Shown: positions 26,194 through 36,095 of the stretch, piece after piece
How positions within the stretch are numbered: position 1 is the first letter of the stretch
Layout of the letters: every line of letters starts with the position of its first letter
Assembly (NCBI RefSeq): GCF_003390915.1
Contig: NZ_QMEM01000014.1
Location: 27,675 to 91,674, forward strand
DNA length: 64,000 nt
Reading direction: 5' to 3'
Source of the DNA: Lewinella sp. IMCC34183
GTDB lineage: Bacteria > Bacteroidota > Bacteroidia > Chitinophagales > Saprospiraceae
Notes under the pieces: generated by a model
The model's database searches: none
Told to the model about the DNA's origin: nothing
Seen by the model: the letters and a program-made list of their open reading frames with translations, nothing else
Position numbers and translations under genes: made by a program

Positions 26194-26201
26194 TAGCTTT
26201 G
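26194..26201 (+). promoter_or_regulatory. -7 box of the DUF2723 gene
   Basis: TAGCTTTG, a full TAnnTTTG match, 29 nt before the ATG. No -33 element at standard spacing. Confidence 0.5.
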
Positions 26202-26230
26202 CGGCGTTCCGACTTTCCAAGCTTTCCGCC

Positions 26231-29200
26231 ATGGGTAAACTCCACCGCCTTCACCAGCTTACCGGCTGGATCGTTTTTTTACTTACCGCCTCCGTGCTGG
26301 TGCTCAGCGTGGAGCGCACGGGCAGCCTCTGGGACGTAGGGGAATTTATCCTCGGCGCCTATAAGCTGGAAGTCGTCCACCCCCCGGGGGCGCCGCTCTT
26401 CCTGCTCATCGGTCGCCTCTTCGCCGGCCTCGGCAGTATCCTCTCCGACGACCCGGCCCTCATCGCGGCCTTCGTCAACGGTATGTCCGCCATCTGTACG
26501 GCCTTTGGGGCCACCTTCATCGCCTGGTCGACCATCCGATTTAGCCTGCTGTCCCTGACCGGCCGCGACGAATCCGCCGAGGTGGGCGGCGGACAGGTCA
26601 TCGCGGTAGCCGGCGCCGGCCTCGTTGCCGGCCTCTGCGCGGCCTTCACCACCTCCGTGTGGTTTTCCGCCGTCGAGGGCGAGGTGTACGCCATGTCCTT
26701 CTTCTTCACGTGTATGACGGTCTGGGCGGCGATGCGCTACTACACCACCCCCTCCGACCGCGATTACATCGCTTACCGCTGGCTGATTTTCAGCATCTTC
26801 TGTATCGGTTTGTCCAGCGGGGTCCACCTGCTCAGCATCTTGGTACTGCCCTTCATCACGCTGCTGTTTTACCTGCGCGAGCGCGGGCAGCTGATCCTCA
26901 ACCGGGTCGGAAAGATCGTGGGCTACCTCTTCGCCGCCAGCCTCCTGCTGACGGCCGGTGCCTTCTCCGGCAAGTCAATACTGGGGATTGCGGTGATCGC
27001 AGGTGCAACGTTTTTCCTGGGGCGACGCAAGCTTCCGCAGTGGGCTCAGTTCATCGTGGCTGCGGTGTGCGGCGTGCTCATGATCGGCATCATCCAGACG
27101 CTGGTCATCATCGGCGTGCCCTCGGTCTGGCAGTGGTTCGAGATCGGGATGGTCAATGCCGGCCTGCCCGTCCACATCGGCATCCTCCCCACCCTCGCGG
27201 CCTACGGCGGGCTGCTTTACCTGGCCTTCCGTTACGCCCACAATCACCACGACCAGGGCGTACAGCTGGCGGCTATGGGCATTACCTCCATCCTGATCGC
27301 GTACAGCGTCATCGCGGTGGTCGTCATTCGGGCCGACGCCAAGACGCCGGTCAACATGAACAACCCCGACAACGTCACCAGCCTGCTGCCCTACCTCAAC
27401 CGCGAGCAGTACGGCGAGCGCAGCCTGATCTATGGGCCCCACTTCGAGGCAGACATCATCGCTACGGAGGTGGAGGACCGCTACGGGCTCGTTGGCGACC
27501 GCTACGAATACACCAACTTCAAGGTCACGCCGGAGTACGAAAAAGGGAAGAAGATGCTCTTCCCGCGTATGGCGGACGGCTCCCAGGGCCGCCCCGGACT
27601 CTACAAGCAATGGATGGGCCTGGACCCCTCCCAGCCCCTGCCCTACGGGCGCCCCTCGGCCATTGACAACCTGAAGTTCATGTTCAACTACCAGCTGGGT
27701 TGGATGTACTGGCGCTACTTCATGTGGAACTTCTCCGGCCGCCAGAACGGTGAGCAGGGCTACTACGAATGGGACAAGAGCAACGGCAACTGGATCACGG
27801 GCATCAAGTTTCTCGACGAGCTGCGGCTCGGTAACCTGGACGAGCTACCTACCGATTACCGCGAAGACCCCGCCCGCAACACCTACTTCCTGCTGCCCTT
27901 CCTCTTCGGACTGATGGGCCTGTTCTGGCACTCCGGCAAGCGCGGTGAGGAGTTCCTGGCCCTGCTGGCGCTGTTCGTGATTACCGGTATCGGTATCGTC
28001 ATCTACACCAACCAGCCGCCCAACGAACCACGGGAGCGTGACTACGTACTCGTCGGCTCCTTCTTCGTATTCTGCATGTGGATCGGAATGGCCGTACCCG
28101 CCATTTATGAGTTCCTGAAACAACGCTTCCGGGCCCGGGGTACGGTAGCCGCGCTGGGCGTTTCCGCGCTGGTGCTCCTGGCACCGATCCTTATGGTGAC
28201 GCAGAACTGGGACGACCACAACCGCTCCAACCACACCGCCGCGCGCGACTACGCCCACAACTTCCTGGAGTCGGTCGATCAGAACGCGATCATCTTCACG
28301 TACGGCGATAACGACACCTATCCGCTGTGGTACGCCCAGGAGGTGGAGGGCATCCGCACCGACGTACGGGTGGTCAACCTCAGCCTCATCGCCGTCGACT
28401 GGTACATCGACCTGCTGCGCTACCGGATGAACGACTCCCCGGCTATCGACCTGCAACTGACCGAGGACCAGATGCGCGGCCGCCTGCGCAACCAGATCCA
28501 GTTCTACAACTCCGCCAACCCGGAGGCCGACTGCGCCTCGGGACCACAGATCACCCTGGACCAGTTCATGAACGAACTGGCGACCGACAAGAACCTGGCT
28601 ACCCCAAGCGGGCGCATCATTGAGACGACGTACTCCTCCTGCAACGTCAATATCCGTATCGACCCCGGCCAACTCGCCCAGGCGCCCTGGCTCACGCCGG
28701 CCGGGCAGACACCGGTGCAGAATATCCCGGTCCGGGTGGATCCGCGCGCGATCCAGAAGGACGTGATTGCCATCATGGACATCATCAACTCCAACTTCTA
28801 CAAGCGCCCGATCTACTTCGCGGTGACCTGCCAGCCGTCCAAGTTCCTGGGCCTGGAGGACTACATGCAGCTCGAGGGCCTGGCCCTGCAGCTGACCGCC
28901 ACGCGCACCGCCTCCCAAATGGACGTATACAACAACATCGGAGCGGGCAGCATCGACGTCGACAAGAACTACGACCTCATCATGAACGTCTGGACGTGGG
29001 GCAACTTCGACCAGGTGGACACGGAAGTAAATACCAGCTACCGGCCGGCCATCCAGTCGATGCAGGTGATGATGCTGCGGACCATGAACGAGCTGCTGCA
29101 GCGCGGCGACGTGGAGCGGGCGCTACAGATCGGGGACCGGTACTTCGCGTCCTTCCCGAACATGAACTTCCCCTTCTTCTACGAGGCCTTCACGATGCTG

Positions 29201-29476
29201 GGGCCCTACTTCCAGTCGGGGAACGTGGACCGGGCGCGCGACGTGATCCTGCAACTCGCCGAGAACACCGCCGAGCGACTGGACTACTTCGCGAGCCTCG
29301 ATCCGCAGATCCTCGAGAACAGCTTCGACTACCGGATCGACAGCCGCCGCGGGCAGTACATCGCCCAGCAGCTCCTGCTCCAGTTGCGGAACCAGGACGA
29401 CGCCGAGCTGCGGCAGGAGGTAGAGGCCATTCTCCAAAACTACCTCTACCTCGCCGAGGCGCCCGGCCCGGGATAA
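26231..29476 (+). CDS. DUF2723 integral membrane protein (TMEM260-like glycosyltransferase family)
   Basis: A 1081-residue protein. The N-terminal 660 residues contain about ten hydrophobic segments. The first loop holds SLWDVGEFILGAYKLEVVHPPGAPLF, in two halves around the Asp/Glu pair, the hallmark of the DUF2723 family. The C-terminal 400 residues are soluble, include NAIIFTYGDNDTYPLWY, and end in helical repeats. DUF2723 includes TMEM260, an O-mannosyltransferase, so a lipid-linked sugar transferase acting on exported proteins is a reasonable inference. Only 3 bp separate it from the downstream transporter, so they form an operon. Confidence 0.88.
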   Translation: MGKLHRLHQLTGWIVFLLTASVLVLSVERTGSLWDVGEFILGAYKLEVVHPPGAPLFLLIGRLFAGLGSILSDDPALIAAFVNGMSAICTAFGATFIAWSTIRFSLLSLTGRDESAEVGGGQVIAVAGAGLVAGLCAAFTTSVWFSAVEGEVYAMSFFFTCMTVWAAMRYYTTPSDRDYIAYRWLIFSIFCIGLSSGVHLLSILVLPFITLLFYLRERGQLILNRVGKIVGYLFAASLLLTAGAFSGKSILGIAVIAGATFFLGRRKLPQWAQFIVAAVCGVLMIGIIQTLVIIGVPSVWQWFEIGMVNAGLPVHIGILPTLAAYGGLLYLAFRYAHNHHDQGVQLAAMGITSILIAYSVIAVVVIRADAKTPVNMNNPDNVTSLLPYLNREQYGERSLIYGPHFEADIIATEVEDRYGLVGDRYEYTNFKVTPEYEKGKKMLFPRMADGSQGRPGLYKQWMGLDPSQPLPYGRPSAIDNLKFMFNYQLGWMYWRYFMWNFSGRQNGEQGYYEWDKSNGNWITGIKFLDELRLGNLDELPTDYREDPARNTYFLLPFLFGLMGLFWHSGKRGEEFLALLALFVITGIGIVIYTNQPPNEPRERDYVLVGSFFVFCMWIGMAVPAIYEFLKQRFRARGTVAALGVSALVLLAPILMVTQNWDDHNRSNHTAARDYAHNFLESVDQNAIIFTYGDNDTYPLWYAQEVEGIRTDVRVVNLSLIAVDWYIDLLRYRMNDSPAIDLQLTEDQMRGRLRNQIQFYNSANPEADCASGPQITLDQFMNELATDKNLATPSGRIIETTYSSCNVNIRIDPGQLAQAPWLTPAGQTPVQNIPVRVDPRAIQKDVIAIMDIINSNFYKRPIYFAVTCQPSKFLGLEDYMQLEGLALQLTATRTASQMDVYNNIGAGSIDVDKNYDLIMNVWTWGNFDQVDTEVNTSYRPAIQSMQVMMLRTMNELLQRGDVERALQIGDRYFASFPNMNFPFFYEAFTMLGPYFQSGNVDRARDVILQLAENTAERLDYFASLDPQILENSFDYRIDSRRGQYIAQQLLLQLRNQDDAELRQEVEAILQNYLYLAEAPGPG

Positions 29477-29479
29477 CGC

Positions 29480-31861
29480 ATGGATAAGCAAAAATTCGGC
29501 ACCGCCCCGGTGTTCTTCACGGCGATCTCCACGATCCTGGGCGCGATCATGTTCCTGCGGTTCGGATTCGCGGTGGGCATGGTGGGGCTGGCCGGAACGA
29601 TCGGCATCATCCTGATCGGGCACGCCGTGACGATCCCTACGGCGATGGCCATCGCCGAGATCGCCACCAACCAGAAGGTGGAGGGAGGAGGTGAGTACTA
29701 CATCATCTCCCGTAGCTTCGGGCTGGTCATCGGCTCCACGATCGGTATCGCGCTGTACCTCTCGCAGGCCATTTCGGTAGCCTTCTACATCATGGCCTTC
29801 ACCGAGGCGTTCAAGCCGCTGGTTTCCTGGCTGCGCGAGACGTACGTGCTGATGCCGTGGGTCGGTTACCTGCTGGAATTTCCGCAGACGATCGGTATCC
29901 CGGCCCTGCTGTTGCTGACGTTGCTGATCCTGACCAAGGGCGCCGACCTCGGCGTGAAGGTGCTCTACACCGTGGTCGCCACGCTGGCCATCGCCCTGGT
30001 GGCCTTTTTCGTGGGCACTACCGAATACGGCCGGGCGCACCAGGTAGAATTCTTTAACAGCTACACCGCGGATACGGAAACCACGGACGCCGCGCTCACC
30101 GACCTGCTCACCGAGGCCGAGGGGGGCACTACGCCCGATACGGTGTACTATCCCGGCGGGGTGGCCGAGGCCCGTCCCGCGCGCCCCGCACCTGCGGCCC
30201 CGCCCGCTCCCGACCTGCCGGAACTGAGCTTCTTTACGGTATTTGCCATCATCTTTCCCGCCTTTACGGGCATGACAGCGGGGGTAGGGCTTTCGGGTGA
30301 CCTCCGCGATCCCGGGCGCTCCATCCCGCGCGGTACGCTAGCGGCCACGATCGGCGGCATGGTGGTCTACTTCTTCATGGCCTGGAAACTGGCCGCTTCC
30401 GCCCCGCCGGAGGCCCTGGCCGACACGAGTAACCTGATCATGGCCGACATCGCCTGGCAGGGCTGGTGGATCGTGCCGCTGGGGCTGGCTGCCGCTACGA
30501 TCTCTTCCGCGCTCGGGTCCATCCTGGTGGCTCCGCGCACCCTGCAGGCCATTGCAGCGGACAATATCTTTCCCGCTACCGGCATCAACCAGTTCCTGGC
30601 CCGGGGGAAGGGCGAGCGGGCCGAGCCGTACAACGCCAGCCTCGTCACCGTGGTGCTGGCGGCCTTCTTCATCCTGCTGGGAGCGCTGGACAGCGTAGCG
30701 GAGATCATCTCGATGTTCTTCATGGTGACCTACGGCTCGCTTTGCCTGATCAGCTTCCTCAATCACTTTGCCGCCGACCCCAGTTACCGGCCCACCTTCA
30801 AGTCGAAGTGGTACGTATCGCTCTTCGGGGCCATCGCCTGTTTCGGGCTCATGTTCTTCATGAACTCCACCTACGCGGCCGCGGCGGTGGTGCTGATCGG
30901 ACTGCTATACCTGTACATCACGGCGAGTAACCCCGACAAACGCAGCCTGGCGCTCATCTTTCAGGGGGTGATCTTCCAGGTGAGCCGCCGCATCCAGATC
31001 TTCCTGCAGAAGGCCGAAAAGGAGGAAACCAAGACGTGGCGACCGAGCGTGATCGCCGTCAGCGACGCCACCTTCACGCGCCTGGGCGCCTTCGACCTGC
31101 TGCGGTGGCTGTCGCAGAAGTACGGCTTCGGCACCTACCTGCACTACGTCAACGGCTACCTCAGCCACGACACCTCCGAAGCGGCGAAGGTCACCAAGGA
31201 GCGCATCATCCGCATGGCGGAGACCACCGAGAGCCGGATCTACATCGACACCATCGTGTCGCCCAGCTACACCTCGGCGATCGCCCAGATCATCCAGTTT
31301 CCGGGCATCGCGGGCACGGAGAACAACCTATTGCTGCTGGAGTATTCCAAGCGCGGCGGCGACGGCTTGGAGGACATCATCGACAACTTCAAGCTGATCA
31401 AATCGGTGGATTTCAACATCGGTATCCTAGGGCTGTCCGAGCGGGGCTTCGGCCTGAAGCGCACCATCCACATCTGGATCACCCGCGCCCACCTGGAGAG
31501 CTCCAACCTCATGATCCTGCTGGCCTACGTGATGACGGGCCACAGCGACTGGAAAAACGCGGAGATCCGGCTGTTCGCCGTATTCGAGGAATCCAAGCTC
31601 GCCAGCGAGGAGCAACGCCTCTACGACCTGATCGAGACTGGCAAGCTGCCCATCAGCCGCGCCAACATCGAGGTGCTCTGCCGCGGCGACAATACGGATA
31701 GCCGCAGCGTCATCGCCCGCAAGTCGGGGGAGGCGGACTTGGTCATCCTGGGTTTCCGGGAGGAGGCCCTGAAGCGGATGAAGGAAGAGGTATTCGCCGG
31801 CTATGACGACATCGGCAACGTGCTGTTCGTGAATGCTGCTGAGGCTGTGGAGATTCGGTAG
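29480..31861 (+). CDS. SLC12-like amino acid/cation-chloride transporter
   Basis: A 793-residue APC-superfamily transporter. TM1 contains FFTAISTILGAIMFLRFGFAVG in two parts, characteristic of cation-chloride cotransporters, followed by about 11 more hydrophobic segments up to residue 480. The C-terminal 300 residues form a soluble alpha/beta domain like the SLC12 cytosolic tail, with a possible nucleotide-binding-like stretch near DLVILGF. Residues about 182-248, between two membrane segments, form an unusual insert rich in Thr, Ala and Pro. Substrate cannot be fixed from sequence. Coupled to the DUF2723 gene by a 3-bp gap. Confidence 0.88.
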   Translation: MDKQKFGTAPVFFTAISTILGAIMFLRFGFAVGMVGLAGTIGIILIGHAVTIPTAMAIAEIATNQKVEGGGEYYIISRSFGLVIGSTIGIALYLSQAISVAFYIMAFTEAFKPLVSWLRETYVLMPWVGYLLEFPQTIGIPALLLLTLLILTKGADLGVKVLYTVVATLAIALVAFFVGTTEYGRAHQVEFFNSYTADTETTDAALTDLLTEAEGGTTPDTVYYPGGVAEARPARPAPAAPPAPDLPELSFFTVFAIIFPAFTGMTAGVGLSGDLRDPGRSIPRGTLAATIGGMVVYFFMAWKLAASAPPEALADTSNLIMADIAWQGWWIVPLGLAAATISSALGSILVAPRTLQAIAADNIFPATGINQFLARGKGERAEPYNASLVTVVLAAFFILLGALDSVAEIISMFFMVTYGSLCLISFLNHFAADPSYRPTFKSKWYVSLFGAIACFGLMFFMNSTYAAAAVVLIGLLYLYITASNPDKRSLALIFQGVIFQVSRRIQIFLQKAEKEETKTWRPSVIAVSDATFTRLGAFDLLRWLSQKYGFGTYLHYVNGYLSHDTSEAAKVTKERIIRMAETTESRIYIDTIVSPSYTSAIAQIIQFPGIAGTENNLLLLEYSKRGGDGLEDIIDNFKLIKSVDFNIGILGLSERGFGLKRTIHIWITRAHLESSNLMILLAYVMTGHSDWKNAEIRLFAVFEESKLASEEQRLYDLIETGKLPISRANIEVLCRGDNTDSRSVIARKSGEADLVILGFREEALKRMKEEVFAGYDDIGNVLFVNAAEAVEIR

Positions 31862-31942
31862 GTGGTTAGTTCTGTAGTATGGTAGTGCTGTAGTCGGCGG
31901 CTCATCGGCCGGTCGCTGCGCCCCCGGGGGGATGCGTAGCGC

Positions 31943-32134
31943 AGCTCATCGGATGCGCGGCGACCGCAGGGAGGCCTCATCCGATGCGCGATGCGGACAA
32001 CCCGACATCCGATGTCCACCACATCCGATGTCGGTAGCAAATACCCAACAGCACAGCTCATCGGATGCGCGGCGACCGCAGGGAGCCTTCATCCGATGCG
32101 CGGATCGCAAACCGCCCCACATCCGATGTCGGTA
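31943..32134. repeat. Intergenic repeat cluster with CATCGGATG/CATCCGATG inverted words
   Basis: A 48-bp element at 31943-31990 recurs at 32055-32102 with about two differences. Each copy carries CATCGGATGCGCG near its start and CATCCGATGCGCG near its end, so it can form a hairpin. A second word, ACATCCGATGTCGGTA, occurs at 32021-32036 and 32119-32134, and ACATCCGATGT also at 32005-32015. The 322-bp gap holds no convincing gene. The start of the gap (31861-31900) has GTAGT-type low-complexity sequence. Confidence 0.85.
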
Positions 32135-32183
32135 ACTATCTTGCCTGGCCGGACGTGCCGGGACCAACAACGAAAACCTCGAC

Positions 32184-32666
32184 ATGCACCAACGCAGTCA
32201 TACCATTTCCTACCTGTCGGTACCGCGCCCCGAAGAACTTTCCAAAGCGGACCGCGAACTGCTCGCCGCCGCCACCACCGCCCTCCAGAATAGCTACTCC
32301 CCCTACTCCAACTTCAAGGTGGGGGCCGCCGCAATGCTGGAGGACGGCACCGTCGTGGCCGCCGCCAATACCGAGAATGCCGCCTACCCCATGTGCATCT
32401 GCGCCGAGCCCAACGCCATGGCCGCCGCGGCCGCCCTGCGCCCCGGTATGCCGGTAGTAGCCATGGCGGTCACGGTAAAGGCCCCCAACCGGGTGCTGGA
32501 TACGCCGGCCAGCCCCTGCGGATCGTGCCGGCAGATACTTAGCGAGCACGAGGGACGTTTCGGTCACGATATCCGCCTCATCCTGCGGGGGGAAGCCGGT
32601 CCCGTGTACGTCTTCGAGCGGGCCGGGCACCTGCTCCCGTTCGGATTCAGCGGTGAACTGCTGTAG
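32184..32666 (+). CDS. cdd: Cytidine deaminase
   Basis: A 160-residue zinc enzyme converting (deoxy)cytidine to (deoxy)uridine in pyrimidine salvage. Signature elements are SYSPYSNFKVGAA, the zinc/proton-shuttle motif CAEPNA, and PCGSCRQIL with the other two zinc cysteines. The length fits the homotetrameric class with a short N-terminal extension (about 20 residues). It precedes the M1 peptidase gene by 15 bp and may lead an operon through to the subtilisin-like gene. Confidence 0.95.
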   Translation: MHQRSHTISYLSVPRPEELSKADRELLAAATTALQNSYSPYSNFKVGAAAMLEDGTVVAAANTENAAYPMCICAEPNAMAAAAALRPGMPVVAMAVTVKAPNRVLDTPASPCGSCRQILSEHEGRFGHDIRLILRGEAGPVYVFERAGHLLPFGFSGELL

Positions 32667-32681
32667 CGTACACCTACACCC

Positions 32682-35471
32682 ATGCGCCTGATCCTACTCC
32701 TTCTGCTATCCTGTCCGCTGCTGGGCCAGCCCGCCGGTTACTTCCAACAGTACGTCAGTTACGACATCGACGTACGGCTCGATGATGCCGACCACACGCT
32801 CGCGGCCGACCTGCGCCTTGCCTACACCAACAATGCCGCGGAGGCCCTCGACTCCATCGTCTTCCACCTCTGGCCGCGCGCCTTCAGTAGCGACAATACC
32901 GCCTTCGCCCGGCAGCAACTGCGCAACGGCAATACCGCCTTCCACTTCGCCGACCCCGCCCGCCGCGGTACACTCGACAGCCTCGACTTCCGGGTCAACG
33001 GTGAGGCCGCACGCTTTCGGTTTACCGACGACCCGGACATCGGCGTCCTCTACCTCGACGCTCCGCTGGCGAACGGAGCGACGGCCACCATCACCACGCC
33101 CTTCCGCGTGAAGATCCCCGCCAGCTTCAGTCGCCTCGGCCACGTCGGCGAGTCCTACCAGATCACCCAGTGGTACCCCAAGCCCGCCGTTTACGACCGC
33201 AACGGCTGGCACGCGATGCCCTACCTGGACCAGGGTGAGTTCTACAGTGAGTTCGGTGACTTCCGGGTGCGCATCACCGTGCCGGAGAACTACGTGGTAG
33301 CGGCGACCGGCGAGCTGCAAACCGCCACGGAACGCGAGTGGCTGCTGGAACGGGCCGCGAAGACCCGTCAACAACTGGACGCCGCCGACCCCCTGCAACT
33401 GGCCTTCGGATACGTCGATCAGCTCTTTCCCGCCAGCGCCACCGGATCGAAGACCCTCACCTACACGGCGGAACGGGTGCACGACTTCGCCTGGTTTGCC
33501 GACAAGCGGTTTATGGTGTTACACGACACCTTGCACCTGCGTCCGCGCCAGGATCCGCCCATCGATACGTGGAGCTTCTTTACCGATACGGAGGCCGCCC
33601 TGTGGAAAAATTCCATCGACTACCTGAAGCGGGCCACCCGCTTCTACAGCGAGCACATCGGCCCCTACCCCTACCCCCAGGTGACGGGTGTACAATCGGC
33701 ACTCAGCGCCGGCGCGGGCATGGAGTACCCCATGATCACCGTGATCGGCCGCAGCTATACCGACTACGGCCTCGACGAGGTGCTCGCCCACGAGATCGGC
33801 CACAACTGGTTCTACGGCGTGCTGGGCAGCAACGAGCGCGACCACGCGTGGATGGACGAGGGCCTCAACAGCTACTACGAAGGCCGCTACACCCGCGAAT
33901 TCTACCCGGACCGCAACGGCCGCAGCCAGTTCATCCCCGGCCGGGAGGTCGACCCGGACGCCCTCGGCTACCGTTATATGGCCCGCCTGGGGCGCGACCA
34001 GGCTCCGGACACGCCCGCCGACAGCCTGGGCTCGATCAATTACTGGATAGCCGCCTACAGCAAACCCGAACTGGTACTGACCGCCCTGGAGGAGCGCATA
34101 GGCATCGATCGCCTCGATGCGGCCTTCCGGGAGTACTACCGGGACTGGCAGTTCCGCCACCCGCAGCCCGATGATTTCTACGCCGCCCTTGTTCCACTCG
34201 AAGCCGACGACTATTTGCGCGACGCCATGGAAACGGTCGATGAGGGGGCCTTCAATACGGCGGCCCGGCAGCGGGAGCACGCAGCCGGCATCTGGCTACC
34301 GAAACTGGCGCTGATCACCGACGCGGAGGGGCCACGCAGCCAGCTGTTCGTCTCTCCCCTGCTGGGATTCAACGAGAACGACGGGGTTCTGGCCGGCCTG
34401 GCCTTCCACAACCGCACCCTGGAGCCCCGCCCCTTAGAATTCCTGCTGGCCCCGCTCTACGGCTTCGGCAGCAAGCGGCTGGCGGGCTTCGCCGGGGGGC
34501 GCCTGCGCCTGACGCGGCCGCTGCCGGGGCTGCAACGGGTGACCGTAGGCGGGGGGGTACGGCGGTTCAGCGACTTCGACCCGCCGGCGCTCGATGGCGT
34601 CTACGGGTACGACCGGTGGGCGGCCCGCACCACTTTCGTCCTCGACCACCCGGCCCCTTCCGGGCGGTACAGCGAGCTCTACTCCCAGTTCATCCGTCTG
34701 GAGCAGCGGCGCCCGGACTTCGATGCGGGGGGCGGACTCCGGGAAAACGCCCGCCGGATCAGTACCACCTTTCTGCGGGCGGGCTACCAAAGCCGGCTGG
34801 ACCGGGAGATCAATCCGGTCGCCTACGGTTTCCGGATAGAGTACCGCGAGGGGGACCGCGATGAATTCATTGCCTCGGACTACCTGCGGCTGGACGCCAC
34901 CTACCGGGCCGGCTACCAGTACCAGCGGAACAAGTTTCTGCGCTGGCGCCTCTTCGGAGGGTACTACCTCTTACACGACAACCGCGACGGCCTGGCCGCC
35001 CCCGGTAGCGCCCTTTCGCTCGTGGACAACGCCGACTCGGACTACGCCTACGACGATCTGTACCTGGGCCGGAGCCAGGGCGGCTGGTACCAGCAGCAGC
35101 TGGAGACCCGGCAGGGCGGCTTCCGGGCGCCGATCCCCGCGGCCTTCCCCTTCGGGCGCAGCAACAGTTACCTGGCGGCGCTGAACCTCGACGGCGACCT
35201 GCCCTTCCCCGGCCCACTAGGGCTGTACTTCGACGCCGGGGCCTACGGAGCCCGGGGCACCCTCAATCAGGAGCAGACGAATCAGTTTCGCTGGGTGGGC
35301 GGCCTCACGCTCAACTTTTTCGGGGAGCAGTTTCAGCTCGCCGTGCCGCTAGTGGCCGACGCCGACACCCGTCTCCTGCTGGACCAGCGGGGCAACCTCC
35401 TGGAGCGGATAACTTTCCGCCTGCGGCTGACGCGTCTGCTTCCCTGGCGGTGGGTCGATACCTTACCTTAG
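32682..35471 (+). CDS. M1-family metallopeptidase with a barrel-like C-terminal half
   Basis: A 929-residue exported protein (signal 1-15, ending LLGQ). The M1 catalytic domain covers about 20-530, with AGMEYPM (GxMEN-like substrate motif), zinc motif HEIGHNWF starting at His370, and the third ligand Glu393 in DEGLNSYY. After residue about 560 the sequence changes to alternating short amphipathic strands, for example FLRWRLFGGYYLL, LGLYFDAGAYGA and FRWVGGLTLNFFG, ending with RITFRLRLTRLLP. That pattern is typical of an outer-membrane beta barrel, which would tether the peptidase to the cell surface. The barrel reading is inference. Confidence 0.9.
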   Translation: MRLILLLLLSCPLLGQPAGYFQQYVSYDIDVRLDDADHTLAADLRLAYTNNAAEALDSIVFHLWPRAFSSDNTAFARQQLRNGNTAFHFADPARRGTLDSLDFRVNGEAARFRFTDDPDIGVLYLDAPLANGATATITTPFRVKIPASFSRLGHVGESYQITQWYPKPAVYDRNGWHAMPYLDQGEFYSEFGDFRVRITVPENYVVAATGELQTATEREWLLERAAKTRQQLDAADPLQLAFGYVDQLFPASATGSKTLTYTAERVHDFAWFADKRFMVLHDTLHLRPRQDPPIDTWSFFTDTEAALWKNSIDYLKRATRFYSEHIGPYPYPQVTGVQSALSAGAGMEYPMITVIGRSYTDYGLDEVLAHEIGHNWFYGVLGSNERDHAWMDEGLNSYYEGRYTREFYPDRNGRSQFIPGREVDPDALGYRYMARLGRDQAPDTPADSLGSINYWIAAYSKPELVLTALEERIGIDRLDAAFREYYRDWQFRHPQPDDFYAALVPLEADDYLRDAMETVDEGAFNTAARQREHAAGIWLPKLALITDAEGPRSQLFVSPLLGFNENDGVLAGLAFHNRTLEPRPLEFLLAPLYGFGSKRLAGFAGGRLRLTRPLPGLQRVTVGGGVRRFSDFDPPALDGVYGYDRWAARTTFVLDHPAPSGRYSELYSQFIRLEQRRPDFDAGGGLRENARRISTTFLRAGYQSRLDREINPVAYGFRIEYREGDRDEFIASDYLRLDATYRAGYQYQRNKFLRWRLFGGYYLLHDNRDGLAAPGSALSLVDNADSDYAYDDLYLGRSQGGWYQQQLETRQGGFRAPIPAAFPFGRSNSYLAALNLDGDLPFPGPLGLYFDAGAYGARGTLNQEQTNQFRWVGGLTLNFFGEQFQLAVPLVADADTRLLLDQRGNLLERITFRLRLTRLLPWRWVDTLP
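35464..35471 (+). promoter_or_regulatory. -7-like box of the small membrane protein gene
   Basis: TACCTTAG, one base off TAnnTTTG, ends at the M1 stop codon and lies 5 nt before ATG 35477. It may give internal transcription of the downstream gene. Confidence 0.35.
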
Positions 35472-35476
35472 CCCGC

Positions 35477-35980
35477 ATGACGTTGCCCGATTTCCTGCGG
35501 TCCGCCGCGGAGCACCCTACCGAAGTGGTATTCTACTTTGCGCTCATTCCCTTCGCCGCCCTGCTGGCCGGCTGGATGGAGCGGGAGGAGGACCACCTCC
35601 CCCCCTGGAACTACCTCTACAGCGCCCTGCTGTACCTGGTGGCGGTACCCGCTACAGTGGCCGTTGGTTTACTGGTGGTCAGGTACGTGGAGGGCGGCCC
35701 GGCCGGCGACACCGATGACCTCGTGCTGCTGGCGGTCCCCGTCGCCAGCTTCTTCTATACCGCCTACGTCATCCACCGGCGGGTAGCGCTGTCCACCCTG
35801 CCCGGCTTCGGCCACCTCGCCGGCCTGGTGGCCATGGTGGCCCTGACACTGCTGCTGCTCTGGGGCGTCAACCGGATGGGCGTAGTACCGGTGGCCGCAT
35901 TAAAGGTTCAGTACACGGTGGCGCTGTTCTTGCTGTTGCTGATCGTCGTTCGGTCGCTGTGGCGACGCGCGGCTACCTGA
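35477..35980 (+). CDS. Small integral membrane protein of unknown function
   Basis: A 167-residue protein with four predicted membrane helices (about 20-35, 48-68, 82-98, 112-130) and a fifth short hydrophobic stretch near 142-158. No known family motif was recognised. Start ATG 35477 was preferred to an in-frame start at 35450 that overlaps the M1 coding end, since it leaves a 5-bp gap and follows a -7-like box. Position between an M1 peptidase and a secreted protease suggests an envelope role only by association. Confidence 0.75.
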   Translation: MTLPDFLRSAAEHPTEVVFYFALIPFAALLAGWMEREEDHLPPWNYLYSALLYLVAVPATVAVGLLVVRYVEGGPAGDTDDLVLLAVPVASFFYTAYVIHRRVALSTLPGFGHLAGLVAMVALTLLLLWGVNRMGVVPVAALKVQYTVALFLLLLIVVRSLWRRAAT

Positions 35981-36095
35981 CCCGCAACCGAATACCTACT
36001 TGCGGACGTAGGTAAGTTGACCGTCAATGTCCGCGATCGTGCCGTGCGACCGGCGGGGGAACCCGTAAATTGGCTTCGGCGGTCAGAATCTCCCT

